A stretch of DNA of 20,086 bases from Pseudomonadota bacterium (GTDB taxonomy: Bacteria > Pseudomonadota > Gammaproteobacteria > Steroidobacterales > Steroidobacteraceae): assembly GCA_021820785.1 (NCBI GenBank), contig JAKADE010000010.1, positions 1-20,086 on the forward strand. Direction: 5' to 3'. A model generated the notes under the pieces. It saw only the letters and a program-made list of their open reading frames with translations, made no database searches and had not been told where the DNA came from. The first letter of the stretch is position 1. The number at the start of each line of letters is the position of its first letter. The position numbers and the translations under genes are program-made. Shown piece by piece: positions 14,925 through 20,086 of this stretch.

Positions 14925-16087
14925 GCGTCTTCTCCGACGTACCCGTCGATTTCCAGGCCGAACGCCGAGATGCCGTGGATCTGCTTCGGCGCCGACAGCA
15001 CGCGCATGCGCCGCACGCCGAGATCCTTCAGGATCTGCGCGCCGATGCCGAAGGTCTTCAGCACGCCTCCGTCGCGGCGAGCGGCACGGGACGAGCCGTC
15101 GGCCTCGGGCGCTGCCCCGAGTGAGCGGACCGAATCGAGCAGGTCGTTCGGCGCCTCGCGCTCGCGCAGGATCACGATCACGCCGGTGCCCGCACTCGCG
15201 ATGCGCTGCATCGCGGCCCGCAGCGTCCAGGCGAGCGGATCGGCGCGGATACCCAGCAGATCGCGCAAGGGATCGGCCAGATGCACGCGCACCAGGGGCG
15301 GCTCGGGTCCCTCCAGCGTTCCGCGCACCAGGGCCAGGTGAACTTCCTCTCCGACGCGGTCCTCGTACGCGAACAGGCGAAAGTCACCGAACTCGGTGGC
15401 GACCGGCTGCTCGGACAGGCGCACCACGGAGCGCTCATTGCGCAGGCGGTAGCGGATCAGGTCCGCGATGGTGCCAATCTTCAGGCCGTGCGTCGCGGCG
15501 AAGGCATGCAGCTGCTCGCGCCGTGCCATCGAGCCGTCCTCGTTCATCAACTCGGAAATCACCCCGACCGGCTGCAGTCCGGCGAGGCGACACAGATCCA
15601 CGGCCGCCTCGGTGTGGCCGGTGCGCACGAGCACCCCGCCGCGCCGCGCGCGCAGCGGGAAAATGTGTCCGGGACGGGCGAAATCGGCGGCCCGCGCCTC
15701 GGCGCGGGCCAGCGCGCGGATCGTGACCGCACGGTCACCGGAGGACACCCCGGTCGTGGTGCCCTCGACGGCGTCCACCGAGACGGTGAACGCGGTGCGA
15801 TGCGCCTCGCTGTTGTGGGTGACCATCTGCGGCAGCTCCAGCCGCTCGAGCCAGGCTTCCTCCATGGGCACGCAGAGGATCCCGCTGGTGTGGCGGATCA
15901 TGAAGGCCACCGCCTCGGGCGTCGCGCACTCGGCCGCCATGATCAGGTCGCCTTCGTTCTCACGATCCTCGTCATCCATGATGATGACCATGCGCCCGGC
16001 ACGCAGGTCGGCGAGGATTTCCTCGACGCTGTTCAGTTTGACGCCCGACGGCGGGGCCTTGCCGGAGAGGGGGAGGACTTTGGACAT
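14921..16087 (-). CDS. ribB: 3,4-dihydroxy-2-butanone 4-phosphate synthase with degenerate RibA domain (RibBX type)
   Basis: The protein has 388 residues. The N-terminal RibB domain (about 18-220) is intact, with DDEDRENEGD (38-47), TTGVSSGDRAVT, RPGHIFPLRAR and RTGHTEAAVDL. It converts ribulose 5-phosphate to the C4 unit for RibH. The C-terminal domain (about 225-388) aligns with GTP cyclohydrolase II in VRVH, FGIGAQILKDLGV and LEIDGYV. It lacks all zinc cysteines: the site normally reading SxRCDCG is GIRADPLAW here, and the whole C-terminal half has no cysteine. It should not have RibA activity, as in the proteobacterial RibBX variant, so a separate ribA is expected elsewhere in the genome. 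The ATG at 16087 is preceded by a 65-base gap after the TlpA-like gene. Confidence 0.92.
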   Translation of the reverse strand: MSKVLPLSGKAPPSGVKLNSVEEILADLRAGRMVIIMDDEDRENEGDLIMAAECATPEAVAFMIRHTSGILCVPMEEAWLERLELPQMVTHNSEAHRTAFTVSVDAVEGTTTGVSSGDRAVTIRALARAEARAADFARPGHIFPLRARRGGVLVRTGHTEAAVDLCRLAGLQPVGVISELMNEDGSMARREQLHAFAATHGLKIGTIADLIRYRLRNERSVVRLSEQPVATEFGDFRLFAYEDRVGEEVHLALVRGTLEGPEPPLVRVHLADPLRDLLGIRADPLAWTLRAAMQRIASAGTGVIVILREREAPNDLLDSVRSLGAAPEADGSSRAARRDGGVLKTFGIGAQILKDLGVRRMRVLSAPKQIHGISAFGLEIDGYVGEDA

Positions 16088-16115
16088 CGCGCGGGCCTGG
16101 TGCGTTGGGCCCACT

Positions 16116-16121
16116 AGTATA
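16116..16121 (-). promoter_or_regulatory. Possible -10 box upstream of ribBX
   Basis: On the minus strand this reads TATACT, five of six matches to a -10 hexamer, 29 bases before the ribBX ATG. No matching -35 was found. The 65-base gap (16088-16152) is too short for an FMN riboswitch. Confidence 0.22.
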
Positions 16122-16152
16122 CCGTGCGGCCCGCCTCCCCCGGCGCGGGACG

Positions 16153-16680
16153 CTAGCGCAGTGGCCGGTGCACCGCCGCGAGCAGGGGCCGCACGGCGGC
16201 CCGGAGCTCGCGGGCGGTAACGCCCGTCAGCCCGCCGAGCAGCCGCGCCCGGATGACCCCGTGGGTATCGATGACATAGGTCATGGGCACCGCCAGCGGC
16301 TCGCCGAACCCGTCCACCCGGGCAGCGCGGGCGAGGGCCGCCGGATAGGTGAATCCGTGCAGGGCCCGCTCGACGCTGGCCCGGCTGGCTGCCCGATCGA
16401 TGCTCAGGGCGATCAGCGCCACGCCGCGCCGGTGGAACTGCCCGTAAAACGACTGCAGCACGGGCATCTCCGCATGGCACGGCGAGCACCAGGTGGCCCA
16501 GAAACTCACCAACACCACCCGGCCGCGCTCCAGAGCCAGATCGAACGTCCGGCCGCTGAACTCGCGCACGATGAGCGGCGGCGCCCGTTCCCCGATGCGC
16601 GGGACGGCCGCGTTGGCCGCAGCAGCCGACAGCGTGAGCGCGGCAGCAAGGAGGCTCAGCCAGCGCTGCGCGCGGTGCAT
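16153..16680 (-). CDS. TlpA-like periplasmic thiol-disulfide oxidoreductase
   Basis: The protein has 175 residues. An N-terminal signal peptide (basic start, hydrophobic about 7-22, likely cleavage near residue 25 after ANA) is followed by a thioredoxin fold of the TlpA/ResA/AhpC-TSA type. The active site is W64-C65-S-P-C68 in FWATWCSPCHAEMP, and the cis-proline lies in VPMTYVID. A role as a periplasmic reductant is expected from the family; the client is unknown. The ATG overlaps the ribE stop by one base (TGATG), so it is translated as part of the riboflavin transcript although it has no known part in riboflavin synthesis. The gene sits between ribE and ribBX. Confidence 0.9.
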   Translation of the reverse strand: MHRAQRWLSLLAAALTLSAAAANAAVPRIGERAPPLIVREFSGRTFDLALERGRVVLVSFWATWCSPCHAEMPVLQSFYGQFHRRGVALIALSIDRAASRASVERALHGFTYPAALARAARVDGFGEPLAVPMTYVIDTHGVIRARLLGGLTGVTARELRAAVRPLLAAVHRPLR

Positions 16681-17288
16681 CAGGGCCCTTCCCGGCCCGT
16701 GGCGAGCAGCCGCTCCACGTAGCGGGCAATCAGGTCGATTTCGATATTCACGAAGTCGTCGGGTTGAAGCCTGCCCAGTGTCGTGACTTCACGGGTGTGC
16801 GGAATCAGGTTCACGCGGAACGTGGAGTCATGCACGAGGTTCACCGTGAGACTCACGCCATCGACGGCCACCGAACCTTTGCGCGCGACATACCGTGCGA
16901 GCGCATCGTCCGCGAGGGCAATGTCCACCCGCCAGGAGCGGGCTTCCTCGACGATCTCCACCACCTGCCCCAGACCATCGACGTGACCGCTCAGCAGGTG
17001 CCCGCCGAGCGCATCGCCGGCCTTCAGGGCGGGCTCCAGATTGACGTGTGCGCCGAGGGGCAATTGGCCGAGCGTGGTCAGCCGCAGCGTCTCGCGCGAC
17101 ACGTCGGCGCGGAAGGTCTCGGCTTGCAGCTCCACCACGGTCAGACAGCAGCCCTGCACGCAGATGCTGTCCCCGATGCGCAGCGCCGCCGGATCGATCC
17201 GCCCGAAAGTGAATCCCATGCGATGGTCGCCGTCGCGCTTCTCGCGCTCGACCATGCGCCCGACTTCCTGCACGATTCCAGTGAACAC
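16680..17288 (-). CDS. ribE: Riboflavin synthase alpha subunit RibE
   Basis: The protein has 202 residues. Riboflavin synthase dismutates two lumazine molecules into riboflavin and the RibH substrate. Two tandem lumazine-binding barrels are visible. The first starts at VFTGIVQEVG and includes the GCCLTVV and SRETLRLTTLG motifs. The second starts near SGHVDGLGQV and includes GVSLTVN and IPHTREVTTLG. The GTG start is one base past the ribD stop, with AGGA (17297-17300) eight bases upstream as Shine-Dalgarno. A longer in-frame reading into ribD is rejected because it is ribD in another frame. The gene is sometimes called ribC in other species. Confidence 0.95.
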   Translation of the reverse strand: MFTGIVQEVGRMVEREKRDGDHRMGFTFGRIDPAALRIGDSICVQGCCLTVVELQAETFRADVSRETLRLTTLGQLPLGAHVNLEPALKAGDALGGHLLSGHVDGLGQVVEIVEEARSWRVDIALADDALARYVARKGSVAVDGVSLTVNLVHDSTFRVNLIPHTREVTTLGRLQPDDFVNIEIDLIARYVERLLATGREGP

Positions 17289-17289
17289 T

Positions 17290-18444
17290 TCAGGGATCCT
17301 CTTTGGGTGGCGGCCGGGGCCGCAGACACAGCCGCAGGTCCGTGCCGATAGGCTCGCTCGCAATGATGTCAAACCACGCCGAGTCCTGCAGCCGCTCGAG
17401 CGCCGGCAGGTGCACGAGCGGCCGGCCCTGCGGCCCGAGCAAACGAGGCGCCACGTACAGGATGAGTTCGTCCGCCCAGCCGTCCGCCAGCAGCGCACCG
17501 GCCAGCGTCGGCCCTGCCTCGACCCATAGCTCATTGATTTCACGGCGTCCCAGATCCTCGAGCACGGCCTCGAACGGAACGCGTTCCCCGGCCACGGCCG
17601 GCAGTGTCTCGACGGTGGCGTGCGCCTCGAGAGCGGCGCGGCGGTGAGCGAATGCCGGCGCCTCGGCCGGCGGCGGCGCCCGCCCCACCACCAGGACCGG
17701 CCCGGGGATCGAGAACAGCCGGGCCCCAGGCGGCGTGCGCAGCTGCGAATCGAGCACGACCCGCAGCTGCGGCGGACGGGCACCACCCGGCGGGTCCGGC
17801 AGGCGGACATCGAGGCGCGGGTCATCGGCGAGCACGGTGCCGATGCCGGTGAGCACCGCACCGCTGCGGGCCCGCCAGCGCTGCACGTCCTGGCGCGCAT
17901 CGGGTCCGGTGATCCAGTGACTCTGTCCGTTGGCGAGCGCCGTGCGGCCATCGAGGCTCATGGCGAGTTTCACCCGGACCCAGGGACGCCCCGATCTCAT
18001 CCGCTTGAGAAATCCGACGTTGAGGTCGGCCGCCTCGGCCTCCAGCAGACCCGACTCCACCCGCACACCGCCCTCGCGCAGCAGGCGTGCACCCCCACCG
18101 TTGACGCGGGGATTCGGGTCCCCGAGCGCAAAGACGACGCGCCCGATGCCCGCATCGAGGAGCGCCTGCGCGCAAGGCGGCGTGCGTCCATGATGGCTGC
18201 ACGGTTCGAGCGTGACGTATGCCGTGGCGCCGGCAGCGGCCGCGCCGGCCGCGCGCAGCGCATGAACCTCTGCATGGGGCTCCCCGGTCCGCACATGCCA
18301 GCCCTCGGCGATGATCCGCTCGCCTCGGGCGATGACGCAGCCGACCCGGGGGTTAGGGTGCGCCGTCTCCAGGCCGAGTGCGGCAAGCTCGAGCGCACGC
18401 GCCATCGCGCTGCGGTCGAACGGGGAAAACGGCGTCTCGCTCAT
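17290..18444 (-). CDS. ribD: Bifunctional pyrimidine deaminase/reductase RibD
   Basis: The protein has 384 residues. RibD carries out the second and third steps of riboflavin synthesis: zinc-dependent deamination, then NADPH-dependent side-chain reduction of the pyrimidine. The deaminase domain (about 10-150) shows H57-A-E59 and PC82SHHGRTPPC91, a complete zinc site with a catalytic glutamate. The reductase domain (about 155-380) includes [46 protein letters not shown] and the [15 protein letters not shown] motif. The ATG overlaps the nrdR stop by 4 bases. No FMN riboswitch is seen upstream, since nrdR is immediately adjacent. Confidence 0.95.
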   Translation of the reverse strand: MSETPFSPFDRSAMARALELAALGLETAHPNPRVGCVIARGERIIAEGWHVRTGEPHAEVHALRAAGAAAAGATAYVTLEPCSHHGRTPPCAQALLDAGIGRVVFALGDPNPRVNGGGARLLREGGVRVESGLLEAEAADLNVGFLKRMRSGRPWVRVKLAMSLDGRTALANGQSHWITGPDARQDVQRWRARSGAVLTGIGTVLADDPRLDVRLPDPPGGARPPQLRVVLDSQLRTPPGARLFSIPGPVLVVGRAPPPAEAPAFAHRRAALEAHATVETLPAVAGERVPFEAVLEDLGRREINELWVEAGPTLAGALLADGWADELILYVAPRLLGPQGRPLVHLPALERLQDSAWFDIIASEPIGTDLRLCLRPRPPPKEDP

Positions 18445-19007
18445 GCGTCGCCGCTCTTTTCCGCCTCATCGGGCTCCGGCGGCAGCAGCGAGAGCTGTTC
18501 GCGCCGCGGCGCCGTCGGCGCGGCGCGCTTGCGGGCGCGCGGCGCTGGCGCCGGACGGGCATCGCGCAGCTTGCGGATCTCCTCGTGAAACGCCTCGACA
18601 TCCTCGAAGTGCCGATACACCGACGCGAAGCGCACGTAGGCGACCTCATCGAGCTGGCGCAGCTCCTCCATGACCAGCTCGCCGATCGCGCCGGAGGGGA
18701 TTTCCCGCTCCCCCTGCGTGCGCACCTTGTGGGTGACGTGACTCACCGCGGCATCGATCGCTGCGCGCGCCACCGGCCGCTTCTCGAGCGCCTTTTCCAT
18801 CCCGGCGCGCAGCTTGGCCTCATCGAACGGCTCGCGCCGCCGGTCGCCCTTGACGACCATCGGCATCACCAGCTCGGCGGTCTCGAAGGTCGTGAACCGC
18901 TCCCCGCAGGCCAGGCACTCGCGCCGGCGGCGAATCTGCGCCCCCTCGCTCGCCAGCCGCGAGTCGGTGACCTTGGTCTCGACGTGACCGCAGAACGGAC
19001 AATGCAT
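18441..19007 (-). CDS. nrdR: Transcriptional repressor NrdR
   Basis: The protein has 188 residues. NrdR binds NrdR boxes and represses ribonucleotide reductase genes in response to ATP/dATP. A zinc ribbon is complete with C3, C6, C31 and C34, followed by FTTFE and the ATP-cone domain ([20 protein letters not shown], about 52-71, to about 140). The family normally ends near 150 residues. Here about 35 extra residues rich in Ala, Pro, Arg and Glu form a probably disordered tail. A weak Shine-Dalgarno (AGGT) lies five bases before the ATG. The start is only 31 bases after the glyA stop. Confidence 0.95.
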   Translation of the reverse strand: MHCPFCGHVETKVTDSRLASEGAQIRRRRECLACGERFTTFETAELVMPMVVKGDRRREPFDEAKLRAGMEKALEKRPVARAAIDAAVSHVTHKVRTQGEREIPSGAIGELVMEELRQLDEVAYVRFASVYRHFEDVEAFHEEIRKLRDARPAPAPRARKRAAPTAPRREQLSLLPPEPDEAEKSGDA

Positions 19008-19038
19008 GAGGACCTACCGCCGGCGGTCCGGACCCGCC

Positions 19039-20086
19039 TCAGCGCGGGCCGTACACCGGGAAGCGACCGCAGAGTTCGAGCACCTGTGAGCGGACGCGCT
19101 CGATCACCGCCGTGTCGCCGGCCGCATCGAGGACATCGGCAACCAGGTCGGCGACCCGTTCGACCTCGGCCTCCTTGAAGCCTCGGGTCGTGGCGGCCGG
19201 CGTTCCGAGACGCAGACCGCTGCTCACCGAGGGCGGACGCGGGTCGTTGGGCACCGCGTTCTTGTTCACCGTGATGTTGGACTTGCCGAGCGCGGCATCG
19301 GCATCCTTGCCGGTGATCTCCCGCCCGATCAGGCTGAGCAGGAACAGATGATTGTCGGTGCCGCCGGAGACGATGTCGTAACCGCGCCGGACGAGCCGCG
19401 CTGCCATGGCGCGGGAATTGGCCAGCACCTGGCGCTGATAGTCGACGAACTGCGGCTGCAGCGCCTCGAGAAACGCCACCGCCTTGGCCGCGATGACGTG
19501 CATCAGCGGGCCGCCCTGGGTGCCCGGGAACACCAGTGAATTGAGCTTCTTCTCGATTTCCTCGTTGGCGCGCGCGAGGATCAGGCCGCCGCGCGGCCCG
19601 CGCAGCGTCTTGTGCGTCGTGGTCGTGACGACATCGGCATGCGGCACGGGACTCGGATACACCCCGGCGGCCACCAGTCCCGCCACGTGCGCCATGTCCA
19701 CCACCAGATAGGCGCCGACGTCCTTGGCGATCTCGGCAAACCGCGCCCAGTCGACCACCCGTGAATAGGCGGAGAAGCCTGCGATGATCATCTTCGGACG
19801 GTGCTCGGCGGCGAGCCGCGCGACCTGCTCGTAATCGATTTCGCCGGTCTCCGGACGAATCCCGTACTGCGCGGCGCGGAAGAACTTCCCGGAGAAGTTC
19901 ACGCGGGCCCCATGGGTGAGGTGTCCGCCGTGGTCCAGGCTCATGCCGAGAATCGGATCCCCGGGCTGAATCAGCGCGAAATAGGCCGCGGCATTGGCCT
20001 GCGAGCCGGAGTGCGGCTGCACGTTGGCATAGGCGGCGCCGAAGAGCTTCTTGGCCCGCTCGATGGCCAGCCGCTCGGCGATGTCG
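19039..20086 (-). CDS. glyA: Serine hydroxymethyltransferase GlyA (N-terminus beyond the right edge)
   Basis: 348 C-terminal residues are visible, open at the right edge; a full SHMT has about 415-420, so roughly 70 are missing. SHMT interconverts serine and glycine with tetrahydrofolate, supplying one-carbon units. Visible motifs are [10 protein letters not shown] (PLP phosphate site), [14 protein letters not shown], the PLP-lysine segment [13 protein letters not shown], the [11 protein letters not shown] loop and [19 protein letters not shown] [15 protein letters not shown]. The catalytic lysine is present. The 31-base gap to nrdR contains the palindrome GGTCCGGACC (19025-19034), with no U-tract and thus no clear terminator. 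Confidence 0.96.
   Translation of the reverse strand, partial: DIAERLAIERAKKLFGAAYANVQPHSGSQANAAAYFALIQPGDPILGMSLDHGGHLTHGARVNFSGKFFRAAQYGIRPETGEIDYEQVARLAAEHRPKMIIAGFSAYSRVVDWARFAEIAKDVGAYLVVDMAHVAGLVAAGVYPSPVPHADVVTTTTHKTLRGPRGGLILARANEEIEKKLNSLVFPGTQGGPLMHVIAAKAVAFLEALQPQFVDYQRQVLANSRAMAARLVRRGYDIVSGGTDNHLFLLSLIGREITGKDADAALGKSNITVNKNAVPNDPRPPSVSSGLRLGTPAATTRGFKEAEVERVADLVADVLDAAGDTAVIERVRSQVLELCGRFPVYGPR

Noticed and set aside
14425..15726. A long plus-strand open frame across ribH and ribBX
   Set aside because: It is antisense to two well-conserved riboflavin genes; its Ser/Arg/Pro-rich sequence has no family resemblance.
16088..16152. FMN riboswitch before ribBX
   Set aside because: The gap is only 65 bases, shorter than an FMN aptamer, and none of its conserved blocks are seen. 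The starts of ribD and ribE have no leader space either.
19018..19038. Intrinsic terminator between glyA and nrdR
   Set aside because: The palindromes CCGCCGGCGG and GGTCCGGACC are present but no U-tract follows. In GC-rich DNA such short palindromes are common.

Overview
The window looks like a chromosomal segment of a high-GC bacterium. The best guess is Gammaproteobacteria: the minus-strand order glyA-nrdR-ribD-ribE-ribB-ribH-nusB-thiL is the classic proteobacterial riboflavin/nusB arrangement, and the proteins read like gammaproteobacterial homologues. No genus can be named from the sequence alone. No rRNA, tRNA, insertion sequence, CRISPR array or phage feature was seen. Genes are tightly packed, with many 1-8 base stop/start overlaps.

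Left edge (1-1095, minus strand): the tail of a two-component system. An OmpR/PhoB-type response regulator overlaps by 4 bases a sensor histidine kinase that runs off the left end.

Middle (1234-11541): a complete C-P lyase (phosphonate-degrading) locus built around a divergent promoter at about 3277-3350. Leftward go phnF (GntR/HutC repressor), a DUF1045 2H-phosphoesterase and phnN. Rightward go phnG, phnH, phnI, phnJ, phnK, phnL and phnM, then a hexapeptide-repeat acyltransferase and a 12-helix MFS transporter. PhnI with PhnG, PhnH and PhnL couples the phosphonate to ATP, PhnM removes pyrophosphate, PhnJ (radical SAM, all four key cysteines present) breaks the C-P bond, and PhnN makes PRPP. 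Two usual parts are absent from the window: the PhnCDE importer and the cyclic phosphodiesterase PhnP. The MFS protein, whose motifs resemble Pho84-type phosphate:H+ symporters, and the 2H-phosphoesterase are natural candidates to fill those gaps. A 12-base inverted repeat in the divergent promoter matches the PhnF/HutC operator pattern.

Right part (11584-20086, all minus strand): read in transcription order, glyA (open at the right edge), nrdR, ribD, ribE, a periplasmic TlpA-like thioredoxin, a RibB fused to a degenerate RibA domain (RibBX type, without the zinc cysteines), ribH, nusB, thiL, and finally a Ser/Thr protein kinase with a C-terminal cyclic-nucleotide-binding domain. The kinase converges on the MFS gene with only 42 bases between them.

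Nothing here is a wholly unknown system. The most interesting points are the non-canonical composition of the phosphonate locus and the kinase-cNMP fusion at the end of the riboflavin/thiamine cofactor run.
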